From Acetobacter okinawensis JCM 25146 (GTDB lineage: Bacteria > Pseudomonadota > Alphaproteobacteria > Acetobacterales > Acetobacteraceae), in contig NZ_BAJU01000012.1 in NCBI RefSeq assembly GCF_000613865.1, forward strand, positions 1-64,000: a stretch of 64,000 nucleotides of DNA, in the 5' to 3' direction. The notes beneath the pieces were generated by a model that was not told the origin of the DNA, did not search any database, and was given only the letters and a program-made list of their open reading frames with translations. Below are positions 20,685 through 30,379 of this stretch, in pieces (position 1 is the first letter of the stretch; each line of letters opens with the position of its first letter). The position numbers were made by a program, and so were the translations under genes.

Positions 20685-22238
20685 ATGCCTTCTTCCCGCT
20701 CTTCCCGTTCCCGTAACCTGTCCTTGCTGCTGGCCCCTGTTATTCTGACAGGCTGTATGGTCGGGCCTAACTACAAGGCACCAACTCCCATTATTTCGCC
20801 TGGCTTCAAGGAACTGCGCCCGGCCGTTGGGTGGCAATACACAGCTCCAGGCATGGCCAGCCTGCCCAAAGGCACATGGTGGACACTCTACAACGACCCC
20901 GTGCTGAACAGCCTTGAGGCACAGGTGGATATCAACAACCAGAACATCATTCAGTACGAGGCACGCTACCGTAACGCCCGCGCCACCATTAATGCCGTAA
21001 GGGCGCAACTCTACCCCACACTCAGCGGAGCACTCTCGTTCAACCGCCAGAGTTCTGGCCGTGGGTCGCGCTCGAGTGGCACCATTATCAACTACGGGAG
21101 CGATGGCAGCTCAAGCACATCCTCCACGCCCTCCAACACGACCGAAAACACCTATGCCATGGGGCCTACCGCGTCGTGGGATCTGGATTTGTGGGGCAAG
21201 ATCCGCCGCCAGATACAGGCACAGGTGACCGAGGCTCAGGCCTCTGCCGCAGATCTGGCCAATGCCCGCCTGTCCTATCAGGCGCAGTTGGCCACGGCCT
21301 ACTTCAACCTAAGGTATCAGGACAGTCTATACGACCTGTTGAACAAAAACGTGGCGTTTTATGAGCGGTCCTACCAGATTACCAAAAACCAGTATGATGC
21401 CGGCACAGCAGACCCGACCACCCTGCTACAGGCCCGCACACAACTCGAACAGACCCGCGCGCAAACCACCGCGACCGGCATAGCCCGCGCGCAGTATGAG
21501 CATGCGATTGCCGTTCTTGTCGGCAAGGCTCCTGCGGACCTGTCCATCCCGCATGGAACTCTGCCACGCGCCATTCCGGCCATTCCGGTTATGGTGCCAG
21601 CCACCCTGCTCCAACGCCGCCCGGACATTGCGGCAGCAGAGCGCCGGATGGAAGAATACAACGCACAGATCGGTGCGGCCATGGCCGCCTTTTACCCTGA
21701 CGTAAAGCTCACAGCGAGCTACTCCTATAGTGGGGACCCTGTTGGCGCTCTTGTGCAGGTCGCAAACCGGATATGGAGCCTTGGTGCGTCAGCCACGGAA
21801 ACATTGTTCGAAGGGGGAGCCCGTACCGCTGCGGTCCGTGAGGCAGATACCAACTATGATGCCTACGTAGCCACCTACCGCCAGACCGTTCTGACCGCTC
21901 TGCAAGGCGTGGAAGACCAACTCTCCAACCTGCGTATTCTGGCCGATCAGGCAGAGCAGCAGCACGTTGCGCTGGAGGCCGCAAACAAGGCGGTTACAGT
22001 CGCATTCAACCAGTATATGGCTGGCACCCAGATTTACACGACCGTTATTACCGCCGAGGTCACTGCCCTGTCCAACGCCGAGACGGCTCTGCAAATCCAG
22101 CAGAGCCGCATTCTGGATTCCGTCAGTCTGGTTCAGGCACTTGGCGGTGGGTGGGATGCATCCGAACTGCCCAGCAAAGGGTCCATGCAAACGGACAACC
22201 CGTTCCTGCCCTCTTTTATACAGAAGAACAAAAACTGA
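20685..22238 (+). CDS. RND outer-membrane factor, NodT-type lipoprotein
   Basis: A 517-residue TolC-like channel lipoprotein. The signal peptide ends in the lipobox LTGC with acylated Cys at 24. The conserved GPNYKAP follows, then two OEP domains with the repeated helical hairpins (SWDLDLWGKIRRQIQAQ, LLQRRPDIAAAERRM, then VQALGGGWD at the end). A Ser/Gly/Thr-rich insertion lies at about 125-165. It starts directly behind mdtC and ends before a strong terminator, so it completes a full tripartite pump in one operon. Confidence 0.9.
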   Translation: MPSSRSSRSRNLSLLLAPVILTGCMVGPNYKAPTPIISPGFKELRPAVGWQYTAPGMASLPKGTWWTLYNDPVLNSLEAQVDINNQNIIQYEARYRNARATINAVRAQLYPTLSGALSFNRQSSGRGSRSSGTIINYGSDGSSSTSSTPSNTTENTYAMGPTASWDLDLWGKIRRQIQAQVTEAQASAADLANARLSYQAQLATAYFNLRYQDSLYDLLNKNVAFYERSYQITKNQYDAGTADPTTLLQARTQLEQTRAQTTATGIARAQYEHAIAVLVGKAPADLSIPHGTLPRAIPAIPVMVPATLLQRRPDIAAAERRMEEYNAQIGAAMAAFYPDVKLTASYSYSGDPVGALVQVANRIWSLGASATETLFEGGARTAAVREADTNYDAYVATYRQTVLTALQGVEDQLSNLRILADQAEQQHVALEAANKAVTVAFNQYMAGTQIYTTVITAEVTALSNAETALQIQQSRILDSVSLVQALGGGWDASELPSKGSMQTDNPFLPSFIQKNKN

Positions 22239-22270
22239 CCCCATTCTGCCAAGTCTGGGTAGTGCCCAAC

Positions 22271-22307
22271 AAAAAACCTCCGGAGCCATTGCCCCGGAGG
22301 TTTTTTT
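22271..22307. terminator. Intrinsic terminator after the first RND operon
   Basis: Stem cctccgg / ccggagg (22277-22283, 22294-22300) with T7 on the plus side and A6 on the other side, so it can act both ways. It separates the NodT gene from the convergent DUF1328 gene. Confidence 0.9.
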
Positions 22308-22332
22308 ATACCCGACAAATAAGAGTGTGCAG

Positions 22333-22509
22333 TTACTTAAGAACGGCACGGCCCGCCAGAAGGGCCACGACCAGAAACACCACAAACAGCATAATGGCTA
22401 TAAAGAACAGGATTTTAGCCATTCCGGCTGAAGCAGAGGCAATGCCGCCAAAACCAAACAGCCCTGCAACAAGTGAAACAACCAGAAAAAACAGCGCCAG
22501 TCTCAGCAT
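22333..22509 (-). CDS. DUF1328 small membrane protein (YtjA-like)
   Basis: A 58-residue protein with two membrane helices ([19 protein letters not shown] and [19 protein letters not shown]), ending GRAVLK. The GFGGIA motif and the size match the DUF1328/YtjA family of small membrane proteins, whose function is unknown. ATG 22509 has GGGAG six bases upstream. It is convergent with the RND operon and 55 bp downstream of the ElaB-like gene, suggesting a small stress-related pair. Confidence 0.8.
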   Translation of the reverse strand: MLRLALFFLVVSLVAGLFGFGGIASASAGMAKILFFIAIMLFVVFLVVALLAGRAVLK

Positions 22510-22564
22510 ATCGCACTCCCTTATATTTTCACTCCGGTCAAAGCTCGAACTGCTTTAAACCAGT

Positions 22565-22798
22565 TTACTTTCTGCGACGCAGAAAAATTCCGAACACCAA
22601 CCCTAGAAAACCTGCCGCAGCCACAGCGAACAGGGGCTGGTCAATAACAACATCACGCAATGCTTCGGCTGCGGCACTCCGCTTGCCGGGATTCAAGGCG
22701 TCATAACTGGGCAACTTGCCAAACAGGCCATCCGCACCATCGCTCAGATTGCCAATGCCGTCCTCAAGACCGTAATCCGCCTTGCTCTCATCACTCAT
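22565..22798 (-). CDS. Small C-terminal membrane-anchored protein (DUF883/ElaB-like)
   Basis: A 77-residue protein with an acidic soluble N-terminus (SDESKADYGLEDG), then ALRDVVIDQPLFAVAAAGFL and a basic end (FLRRRK). The helix-Pro-hydrophobic-basic tail is the pattern of ElaB/YqjD-type inner-membrane proteins. ATG 22798 was chosen because GGAGG precedes it; a longer upstream frame lacks similarity. It resembles the tail of the CsbD-like protein at 11010-11315. Confidence 0.65.
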   Translation of the reverse strand: MSDESKADYGLEDGIGNLSDGADGLFGKLPSYDALNPGKRSAAAEALRDVVIDQPLFAVAAAGFLGLVFGIFLRRRK

Positions 22799-22883
22799 AT
22801 GAGGATGTCCTCCATACTGGATTAAGGGATAACGTGCGTTGCCCCCATAAAGATGCCTATGTGAACGATTTTTACGCGCAAGA

Positions 22884-23702
22884 CTAGATTTCAGCCGAGC
22901 GCCAGTAGGCTTCCCCGCCCGGATCTGGCTCCCCTGCAATCATGGCGCGCAGGCGGGCAGCATATGTGCGAAAAGCGGGTGTGTCCGGATTACGCTCTGG
23001 CATGTCCAGTATAATTTCCCCCGTAATGCCCGCAGGTGGGCCACCTGCCAACACCACAACACGGGTCGCCAGCCGGAGAGCCTCTTCAATGTCATGCGTA
23101 ACAAAGAGGACGGTTTTATGCGTCTGCTGCCATATCCGCTGCAACTCCTCCTGCAGGCTTGTACGGGTAATGGGGTCCAGAGCCCCAAAGGGTTCGTCCA
23201 TAAGCAGCAGGTCTGGGGCAACTGTCAGCGCACGAGCAACGCCTACACGCTGCCGCTGACCACCAGACAGACGGCGGGGCAGCCTGTCTGCCGCGTCCTC
23301 CAGCCCGACAAGACGCAGGGCTTCCTGCGCTCGTGCTTTTTTTTCACTCTTGTTCAGGTGCAGGCCTTCCAGCCCGAACATGACATTGCCCAGCACTGAG
23401 CGCCAGGGCAGCAGCCGCGCATCCTGAAAAACCATGGCCCGACTACGCCGTGTAGCATGCGCCTTGCCCGAGGCAGGTGCACAGGCAGCTCCACCTGTCT
23501 GCCCCTCTGTTGGGTGCATCAGCCCCATAAGCACCCTAAGCAGGGTCGATTTACCCACCCCTGACGGCCCCAGCAGGGCAACAAACTCCCCACGGGCCAA
23601 AGTCAGGCTGACGTGGCGCAGAACAAAGTGTTCCCCCCCATCATGCGACAGACCCACATCCTGTAAGGAAGCAACCACATCTGCCTGACTTATGGCTGCC
23701 AT
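22884..23702 (-). CDS. ABC transporter ATP-binding protein (SsuB/TauB type)
   Basis: A 272-residue ATPase of the nitrate/sulfonate/taurine importer group. Walker A GPSGVGKST lies at about 45-53, the Q-loop at VFQDARLLPW, the signature at LSGGQRQR, and Walker B with D-loop at LLLMDEPFGALD; the H-switch is in FVTHDIEEAL. ATG 23702 overlaps the permease stop (23692-23690), showing translational coupling. It is the last gene of the three-gene importer operon. The substrate cannot be told from the ATPase. Confidence 0.88.
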   Translation of the reverse strand: MAAISQADVVASLQDVGLSHDGGEHFVLRHVSLTLARGEFVALLGPSGVGKSTLLRVLMGLMHPTEGQTGGAACAPASGKAHATRRSRAMVFQDARLLPWRSVLGNVMFGLEGLHLNKSEKKARAQEALRLVGLEDAADRLPRRLSGGQRQRVGVARALTVAPDLLLMDEPFGALDPITRTSLQEELQRIWQQTHKTVLFVTHDIEEALRLATRVVVLAGGPPAGITGEIILDMPERNPDTPAFRTYAARLRAMIAGEPDPGGEAYWRSAEI

Positions 23703-24454
23703 CTGAGAACCCATTTGCGCACAAATCCAAAAAGAAAATCGGTAATGGCATACAGCATGGCCATGGTCAGCATGTACACTACCACCACGTCTGTTGCCAA
23801 AAGGCTGGAGGCCTGCATCATGCGCGCTCCTATACCCGGCACGCCAAACAGCTCTGCCGCCACAACGGACATCCACCCCTGCCCCAGACCAGTGCGCAGG
23901 CCGGCCATAATACCCGGAGCCGATGCAGGCAGCACAATCTTGAACAGCCGCCCCACAAAACTACCATGCCCAAAGGCCGAAGCCAGTTCATACAGTTCAG
24001 GGTCCACGCTTTTTACAGCGCTATGGGCGGCATAAAAATTGATCCAGAAGACTGATATGGCAATAACAAAGGTTGCCCCGGCGGTGCTCAGTCCAAACCA
24101 CAAAATGGCAAAAGGAACCCACGCCAGACCAGGCACCGGCCGCAAAAGACGGACAATCCCTTCCAGCAGACCATCAAGCAGGTCCAGCATACCGCATAGG
24201 ATGCCAAGCCCTGCCCCCAGCACCGAACCTATAAACAGGCCCAGCAGATAATGGTGCAGACTGTCCAGAATGGCCTGCTGCCAAAAACCGCCACGCACCT
24301 CATCCAGCCATGCCGGACCCAGTGCCGACGGCGCTGGCACCATGCCAGAAGGCAGCAGCCCAGACTGGACTGCTGCCTCCCACAAACCAAAGAACAGAAC
24401 AAGCCCTGCCAGCCCAAGCCCCAGGCGGACAGACCCAGACAGTTTTCTACTCAC
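23690..24454 (-). CDS. ABC transporter permease (SsuC/TauC type)
   Basis: A six-helix inner-membrane permease of about 254 residues. The helix after the short N-terminus is GLGLAGLVLFFGLWEAAVQ. The EAA loop that docks with the ATPase reads ELASAFGHGSFVGRLFKIVLPASAPG (only its start and end are conserved). I prefer GTG 24454, whose bases overlap the binding-protein stop as GTGA once that gene's late indel is corrected; ATG 24472 is the alternative. It overlaps the ATPase start. Confidence 0.85.
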   Translation of the reverse strand: MSRKLSGSVRLGLGLAGLVLFFGLWEAAVQSGLLPSGMVPAPSALGPAWLDEVRGGFWQQAILDSLHHYLLGLFIGSVLGAGLGILCGMLDLLDGLLEGIVRLLRPVPGLAWVPFAILWFGLSTAGATFVIAISVFWINFYAAHSAVKSVDPELYELASAFGHGSFVGRLFKIVLPASAPGIMAGLRTGLGQGWMSVVAAELFGVPGIGARMMQASSLLATDVVVVYMLTMAMLYAITDFLFGFVRKWVLRWQP

Positions 24455-25495
24455 TGCTGAGCCTGCTGCCACAGACCCGTGTCAAACAGATCCCCAACGG
24501 TTCAGCCTTGCGTAACAGGCCCTGAGACACTTCAAATTCCTGCAATTGCTTAACACTTTCGACAATACGCGCCGGATCGCTGACAAAACGGGAGGCCGAC
24601 TGTTCCAACGCTGTTTTCATAACATCGTCATTCAGCATACCACCACCCAGCGCTTTTTGCACAAATGGCACAGCATCATCAGGGTGCTGTGCCAGCAGTG
24701 TTGTCGCACGGACGAACAGCGTTGTCAGCGTGGCAGCCCATGCCTTGTGCTCGGGCGCATCCGGTTTGACAATTGCCAGCACGGAACCGGGCTGGTCTGG
24801 CATCATATCATGCCCGGACGCCAGAATACGTGCGTCTGGCAGACGGGTTCTAACAACCGTCAGGGCAGGTTCACGCAGGACTGCGCCGTCCACAGCACCT
24901 GCGAGAAATGCCTGCTGTGCTGCATCAATATCAACCCCCACAATGGAGGCAACAGTGTTGACCTGCTCAAACCCAAGCTGCTTTTGCAGCCAGTAGCGCA
25001 GTAGCGTATCCGGCACCGACCCCGCAGGTTGTGCTGCCAGACGCGGAAGCCGCTTCTGATCCTGCTTGAAGCGGGCAAAAATCGCCTTGACCGCATCGGG
25101 CGTTGGCCCTGATGCCGAACCGGGCTTAATTCCATCAGCCAGAGCACCACGGGCAATAACGGACAGTTCCTCAATAGAGGCGGTGGCGACAACCTTTACG
25201 TCCACGCCATGTGCACGTGCCTGCAACAATGGCAGCACGCCCGCCACATAACCATCAATCCGGCCCGAAACCAGAGCCTGAATAGCCTGTGGACCAGATG
25301 TAAAGCGCACAAGCTGCACATCTAGCCCTGCCTGTTTGGCCCAGCCCTCTCCATCGATGACAAAGAGTGCGGATGAGCCAGAACGGGAATATACCCAATA
25401 CGAATACTCTCCGCCGCCTGAGACGGACTGGCAATCCAGCCAAATGCCACGGCAGTGAGCGTTAACATTTTTAACAACGCACGTTTCATGACCAT
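24451..25495 (-). CDS. ABC transporter substrate-binding protein (two indels)
   Basis: Exported binding protein of the NMT1/SsuA-TauA type. It has a signal peptide (LLKMLTLTAVAFGWIASPSQA) and the mature start ESIRIGYIPVLAH. Later motifs are SGRIDGYVAGVLPLL and a typical LGDLFDTGLW end. The frame breaks at about 25370-25373 and about 24492-24495; one base at each yields 348 residues and a stop at 24453-24451 that overlaps the permease GTG. ATG 25495 was chosen; ATG 25489 is also possible. Sulfonate, taurine or nitrate-like compounds are the likely substrates of the family, not determinable here. Confidence 0.83.
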
Positions 25496-25524
25496 ATCGC
25501 TTTCACTCAAATAAAATATCAAAC

Positions 25525-25555
25525 AAGATAGTGGATATATTCACCACTTTGTCAA
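25525..25555 (-). promoter_or_regulatory. Promoter of the ABC importer with internal inverted repeat
   Basis: A consensus -35 TTGACA (minus strand, 25550-25555) is followed after 17 bases by ACTATC, or after 19 by TATCTT. An inverted repeat agtgg / ccact (25530-25534 and 25544-25548) fills the spacer, which is a classic operator position. No regulator gene is adjacent. Confidence 0.55.
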
Positions 25556-25624
25556 TCACGCACCACAGCGTAGGAAATGTTTTTATCCCGCGCCATTCAT
25601 CCCACTAATAGACCTGCGCAACAT

Positions 25625-25656
25625 AAAAAAAGCTGGCTCCAGAGGGCCAGCTTTTT
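25625..25656 (-). terminator. Intrinsic terminator of the ribosomal-protein block
   Basis: Stem agctggc / gccagct (25631-25637, 25646-25652), extended by A/T pairs, with a T6 tract on the minus strand. It lies 25 bp beyond the rplQ stop and ends the whole S10-spc-alpha transcription unit. Confidence 0.9.
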
Positions 25657-25680
25657 CCATTTCGGCTTATAAAGCGAAAA

Positions 25681-26106
25681 TTAAGCAGCAAGATCCTGCT
25701 TATCTTCCACTTCCGGGCGCGGACCACTGTCCTGCCCTTTTGCGCTCACGTCGCGGTCGATCAGTTCGATCACTGCCATCTGAGCCGCATCGCCGTAGCG
25801 TACGCCAGCGCGCAGAACGCGGGTGTAACCACCGTTGCGTGCCTTGTAGCGTTCAGCCACAGCAGCAAACAGCTTTTTGACAATCACATCGTCACGCAGC
25901 ACGGCAAAAGCCTGCCGACGTGCGTGCAGATCGCCACGCTTGCCAAGGGTGATCAGCTTTTCAACAAACGGGCGCAGTTCCTTCGCTTTGGGAAGCGTGG
26001 TGGTGATCTGCTCATGCTTGATAAGAGCCACGGCCATGTTGCGAAACATGGCTGCACGGTGAGAAGAGGTAACGCCGAGCTTTCTGCCGGCAATCCGGTG
26101 ACGCAT
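25681..26106 (-). CDS. rplQ: 50S ribosomal protein L17
   Basis: A 141-residue protein of the 50S subunit near the exit tunnel. The N-terminus [17 protein letters not shown] is diagnostic. The globular part ends near residue 118, and an acidic tail ([14 protein letters not shown]) typical of alphaproteobacterial L17 follows. It is the last gene of the alpha operon, 31 bp after rpoA, and is followed by the terminator. Confidence 0.97.
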   Translation of the reverse strand: MRHRIAGRKLGVTSSHRAAMFRNMAVALIKHEQITTTLPKAKELRPFVEKLITLGKRGDLHARRQAFAVLRDDVIVKKLFAAVAERYKARNGGYTRVLRAGVRYGDAAQMAVIELIDRDVSAKGQDSGPRPEVEDKQDLAA

Positions 26107-26137
26107 GGTTCAGTTCCTAGTATCGAGAAAAGTCAGA

Positions 26138-27157
26138 TCAAAACGGCTCATCAAGCCGCTTTGCCAACTCTTCAATATTTTCCGGCGGCCATGCCGGGAC
26201 ATTCATACCCAAGGACAGCCCCATGGAGGTCAGGACTTCCTTAATTTCGTTCAGGGATTTACGGCCAAAGTTCGGTGTGCGCAGCATTTCCTGCTCACTC
26301 TTCTGAACCAGATCCCCGATGTAGATGATATTGTCGTTCTTCAGGCAGTTAGCGCTACGAACAGACAATTCAAGCTCATCCACCTTGCGCAGCAAATTAC
26401 GGTTGAACGGCAGATCATCCTCAGGCTCTTCAGCCTGCACAGGACGCGGCTCATCAAAGTTGATGAACAGCTGCAGCTGATCCTGCAGAATGCGCGCAGC
26501 AAGTGCCACTGCATCTTCAGGGGTTACCGCACCGTTTGTTTCAACCGTCAGCAGCAGCTTGTCATAGTCGGTGACCTGACCAACGCGGGTCGGTTCCACC
26601 TTGTAAGACACACGCTTGACGGGCGAATAGATTGCATCAACCGGGATCAGGCCGATCGGCGCATCTTCCGGACGGTTAGCCGCCGCAGGAACATAGCCTT
26701 TTCCGGTGTTGACAATAAATTCCATGCCCAGCTTAACGCCGTCATCAAGCGTGCAGATGACCAGGTCCGGGTTCATGATTTCAATATCATGACCGGTCTG
26801 GATCTGGCTTGCGCGCACTTCGCCCGGGCCGGTGGCCGTCAGCACCATACGCTTCGGCCCTTCACCGTGCATGCGCAACGCCAGCTGCTTGATGTTCAGG
26901 ACGATGTCAGTGACATCTTCCCGCACACCGGCAACAGACGAAAACTCGTGCAGAACGCCGTCAATCTGAACCGCCGTGACCGCAGCACCTTGAAGTGAGG
27001 ACAGCAGAACCCGACGCAGCGCGTTACCGAGCGTCATACCAAAACCGCGTTCCAGCGGCTCAGCCACTACGGTTGCGATACGAGCGGGCTCCACTCCGGA
27101 TTCAACTTCAAGCTTTTCGGGCTTGATCAGAGATTGCCAGTTTTTCTGAAGGACCAA
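26138..27157 (-). CDS. rpoA: RNA polymerase alpha subunit
   Basis: A 339-residue scaffold subunit that dimerises to start RNA polymerase assembly. The alpha-NTD covers about 1-235 ([20 protein letters not shown]). After a linker, the alpha-CTD (about 255-325) contains [20 protein letters not shown], the part that contacts UP elements and activators. The start is a TTG at 27157 giving [20 protein letters not shown]; no ATG fits without losing conserved residues. It lies between rpsK and rplQ as usual. Confidence 0.97.
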   Translation of the reverse strand: MVLQKNWQSLIKPEKLEVESGVEPARIATVVAEPLERGFGMTLGNALRRVLLSSLQGAAVTAVQIDGVLHEFSSVAGVREDVTDIVLNIKQLALRMHGEGPKRMVLTATGPGEVRASQIQTGHDIEIMNPDLVICTLDDGVKLGMEFIVNTGKGYVPAAANRPEDAPIGLIPVDAIYSPVKRVSYKVEPTRVGQVTDYDKLLLTVETNGAVTPEDAVALAARILQDQLQLFINFDEPRPVQAEEPEDDLPFNRNLLRKVDELELSVRSANCLKNDNIIYIGDLVQKSEQEMLRTPNFGRKSLNEIKEVLTSMGLSLGMNVPAWPPENIEELAKRLDEPF

Positions 27158-27267
27158 TGGACCGGCCTTTCAATAGGAAAAACCACTGCTTTCACAGCGA
27201 TTTCTCTGAAGTGGACACAACAAATGGAAAGATGGCTTGCTCGCAGGCCACCTCTCCGCTCGTAAGC

Positions 27268-27660
27268 TCAGACGCGGCGACGCTTGCGCGGGCGGCAACC
27301 GTTGTGCGGGACAGGTGTCATATCACGGATAGAAGTAATCGTGAAACCAACAGCCTGCAGGGCACGCAGTGCGCTTTCACGCCCCGACCCAGGACCGGAA
27401 ACTTCGATTTCCAGCGTTTCCATGCCGTGTTCGCGGGCCTTGCGACCTGCGTCTTCAGCCGCAACCTGCGCCGCATACGGCGTGGATTTCCGCGAGCCCT
27501 TAAAGCCCTGCGCACCAGCAGACGACCAGGAAATAGCATTCCCCTGGGCATCAGAGATGGTGATCATGGTGTTGTTGAACGTGGAGAGCACATGCGCCAC
27601 GCCCGAAATAATGTTCTTACGCTCTTTTTTACGAACACGCGGTGTTGCGGCTTTCGCCAT
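27268..27660 (-). CDS. rpsK: 30S ribosomal protein S11
   Basis: A 130-residue platform protein of the 30S subunit. [40 protein letters not shown] and the end [13 protein letters not shown] are characteristic. It follows rpsM by 63 bp and precedes rpoA by about 110 bp, an interval without a visible terminator. Confidence 0.97.
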   Translation of the reverse strand: MAKAATPRVRKKERKNIISGVAHVLSTFNNTMITISDAQGNAISWSSAGAQGFKGSRKSTPYAAQVAAEDAGRKAREHGMETLEIEVSGPGSGRESALRALQAVGFTITSIRDMTPVPHNGCRPRKRRRV

Positions 27661-27723
27661 GTCTTTTCTACCTCAGTCCCTATCCAGCCTGCGCGTGCAG
27701 GCTGGCCGCCTTAGCGAATTGGA

Positions 27724-28101
27724 TTAACGCGTTGCTTTCTTCTTACCGGCAATCGCCACTGCCTTACCCTTACGGGTACGGGCGTTGGTGTGCGTCCGCT
27801 GACCACGAACCGGCAGACCACGACGATGGCGCAGGCCGCGGTAGCAACCAAGGTCCATCAGGCGCTTAATGTTCATCGCAATTTCACGACGCAGGTCGCC
27901 TTCAACGCGATAATTGCCATCAATCAGCTCACGGAGCTTCATGATTTCATCGTCGCTGAGTTCGTTAACCCGCTTTGCTTCCGGAATTTCCAAGGACTTG
28001 CAGATTTCTGCCGCCTTAGTCGCGCCAATTCCATAAATATACTGAAGCCCGATAACAACCCGCTTGTTCGTCGGGACATTCACGCCGGCAATACGTGCCA
28101 C
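27724..28101 (-). CDS. rpsM: 30S ribosomal protein S13
   Basis: A 125-residue head protein of the 30S subunit that touches P-site tRNA and the L5 bridge. It starts [20 protein letters not shown], with the [20 protein letters not shown] stretch near the C-terminus and a lysine-rich end. It opens the alpha operon, 121 bp after adk. Confidence 0.97.
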   Translation of the reverse strand: MARIAGVNVPTNKRVVIGLQYIYGIGATKAAEICKSLEIPEAKRVNELSDDEIMKLRELIDGNYRVEGDLRREIAMNIKRLMDLGCYRGLRHRRGLPVRGQRTHTNARTRKGKAVAIAGKKKATR

Positions 28102-28222
28102 GCCTTATACTCCTGTTCGCCCGCTTTTACAGCGAACGGCTCATAGCCCTGCTTTGACTGGGCGGATTTCACTTGGTGGCCGCGAAATATACCGACCACC
28201 GTTACAAGTCAACGAAAACTGA

Positions 28223-28891
28223 TCACTTCTTCGTGATCGCGCCGCTATCTTCAAGCGCTGCTTCAATTTCTGCCGTCACTTCAGCAGTCGAAAGCATGCC
28301 GTTTACCTTACGCAAACGACCCGATTTTTCATAAAACGGCAGAATCGGCGCGGTAAGATTGCGGTACTCCTTCAGGCGCTCAACAACTGTCTCGCGCTTG
28401 TCGTCTGCCCGACGTTTGAACTCGTGACTCCCGCAGGCATCGCACACCCCTTCCTTTGCAGGCGGGTTGGACGCTTCGTTATAAGTCTGCCCACAGTTGG
28501 CGCAGGTGAAACGTCCGGAAATGCGATCGGCAAGAATCTCTTCATCCACGTCCAGAAAAAGCACAACATCAATGCTCTTTCCATCAACCGACAACATGGT
28601 ATCCAATTCCTCGGCCTGCGCCAGAGTGCGTGGAAAACCATCCAGAATGAAGCCATTCTGGCAGTCCGGCTGGGCAATGCGGTCCTTGAGCATGGCAATA
28701 ATCAGCGCATCCGGCACGAGCTTGCCCGCAACCATCAGCGCCTTAGCCTGATTACCAATCTCGGAGCCACGCGCCACTTCCGCACGCAGCATATCCCCGG
28801 TGGAAATCTGGACCAGCCCATGCCGCTCTTCCAGCAGCTTGGACTGTGTTCCTTTTCCCGCTCCCGGTGGGCCCAGAAAAATAATGTTCAT
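28223..28891 (-). CDS. adk: Adenylate kinase (zinc-LID type)
   Basis: A 222-residue enzyme interconverting ATP + AMP and 2 ADP. The P-loop is GPPGAGKGTQ at about 7-16; the AMP-binding part contains STGDMLRAEV and DGFPRTLAQA. The LID has two CxxC pairs (CANC and CDAC), so it probably binds zinc, unlike the E. coli enzyme. ATG 28891 overlaps the secY stop by 4 bp. The secY-adk order is standard in spc operons. Confidence 0.96.
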   Translation of the reverse strand: MNIIFLGPPGAGKGTQSKLLEERHGLVQISTGDMLRAEVARGSEIGNQAKALMVAGKLVPDALIIAMLKDRIAQPDCQNGFILDGFPRTLAQAEELDTMLSVDGKSIDVVLFLDVDEEILADRISGRFTCANCGQTYNEASNPPAKEGVCDACGSHEFKRRADDKRETVVERLKEYRNLTAPILPFYEKSGRLRKVNGMLSTAEVTAEIEAALEDSGAITKK

Positions 28892-30240
28892 CGTCTGATG
28901 ATCCTCTGCTTCCTGCCGCCACGGGACTTGCGCATAAGGCCCTGATACTGGTGCGCCACAAGATGAGATTGCACCTGTGTCACTGTATCAATCGTAACCG
29001 AGACAATAATAATCAGGCTGGTCCCGCCAAAGTAGAACGGCACATTGTAACGGCTGATCAAAATCTGCGGCAGCAAGCACACCGCAACCATATAGGCCGC
29101 GCCAATGGTCGTCAGACGCGTCAGGATCTTATCGAAATACGATGCGGTAGAGGCGCCAGGCCGCACACCAGGGATAAACCCACCCTGCTTACGCAGGTTG
29201 TCTGCAGTCTCCGCCGGGTTAAAGGTCACTGCCGCATAGAAATACGAGAAGAAGACGATCATCAAGGCGTAGAAGAGCAGATACAGTGGCTGCCCCTGCC
29301 CCAACTCCTCACCCAGAAATGACAACCACCCCGGTAGGGATTTACCATTCATAAACCCGGCAAGTGTTACGGGTATCAACAGAACCGATGATGCAAAAAT
29401 TGGCGGAATAACACCCGCAGTATTCACCTTGAGCGGCATATGCGTGGTGTCTCCACCAAACATGCGCTGCCCCATCTGCCGTTTAGGATACTGGATGACA
29501 ACCCGACGCTGGGCCTGCTCCATAAACACGATGAACATGATGGTCAGGCCAGCCAGCACAAGGAACAGCAGCACAAAGAACGAAGACAGTGCGCCCGTGT
29601 ACCCCAACTGGAAAAGGCTTACCAAAGCATGCGGTAAATTGGCGACAATCCCGGCGAAGATGATGAGCGAAATCCCATTACCCACCCCGCGTGACGTAAT
29701 CTGCTCACCAAGCCACATCAGGAACATGGTGCCACCCACCAGCGCCGTAACGCAGGTCACCAGAAAAAGCGGTCCGGGGTTCACCACAGCAGCGCCGCTT
29801 TGAACATTCTCAAGCCCGATTGCGATCCCGTAAGCCTGAAAAACAGCGATCAGGACCGTAAGGTAGCGGGTGTACTGGTTAAGCTTTTTACGCCCCTGCT
29901 CACCTTCCTTCTTGAGTGCTTCAAGAGAAGGCACCGCCGTAGACATCAACTGCACAATAATTGACGCAGAGATATAGGGCATGATGTTCAATGCGAACAC
30001 GGTCATACGCCCGAGAGCGCCCCCCGAGAACATATTGAACATGCCAAGAATGCCGCCCTGATGCTGCGCCAGAAGCTGCCCCATAACCGTAGCATCTACA
30101 CCGGGCACGGGAATATACGTTCCCAAACGGTAAACAATCAGCGCGCCCAGCGTAAACCAGATCCGCTTCTTGAGTTCCGTCGCCTTGGCAAAGGAGCCTA
30201 CGTTAAAATTGGCAGCCAGTTGTTCGGCCGCGGAAGCCAT
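28888..30240 (-). CDS. secY: Preprotein translocase subunit SecY
   Basis: A 450-residue channel protein with ten membrane helices. Conserved features are LIVYRLGTYIPVPGVDATVM in the first part, FGGDTTHMPLKVNTAGVIPP, and the C5 cytoplasmic loop PGVRPGASTASYFDKILTRL needed for SecA and ribosome contact. The C-terminal tail is basic. It lies between rplO (139 bp gap) and adk (overlap). Confidence 0.97.
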   Translation of the reverse strand: MASAAEQLAANFNVGSFAKATELKKRIWFTLGALIVYRLGTYIPVPGVDATVMGQLLAQHQGGILGMFNMFSGGALGRMTVFALNIMPYISASIIVQLMSTAVPSLEALKKEGEQGRKKLNQYTRYLTVLIAVFQAYGIAIGLENVQSGAAVVNPGPLFLVTCVTALVGGTMFLMWLGEQITSRGVGNGISLIIFAGIVANLPHALVSLFQLGYTGALSSFFVLLFLVLAGLTIMFIVFMEQAQRRVVIQYPKRQMGQRMFGGDTTHMPLKVNTAGVIPPIFASSVLLIPVTLAGFMNGKSLPGWLSFLGEELGQGQPLYLLFYALMIVFFSYFYAAVTFNPAETADNLRKQGGFIPGVRPGASTASYFDKILTRLTTIGAAYMVAVCLLPQILISRYNVPFYFGGTSLIIIVSVTIDTVTQVQSHLVAHQYQGLMRKSRGGRKQRIIRR

Positions 30241-30379
30241 GCATCCGTCCTTTCACACAAACAGCGCCGCCACGTAACGTGGAGACGCTGGCATGATTGC
30301 CTGAAAAATATCAGGCAGCTGTTCTGATCCGGGCAAGGAAGAGAGAACAGGGTCTCCCACTGCTCTCTCCCCCGCGCAA

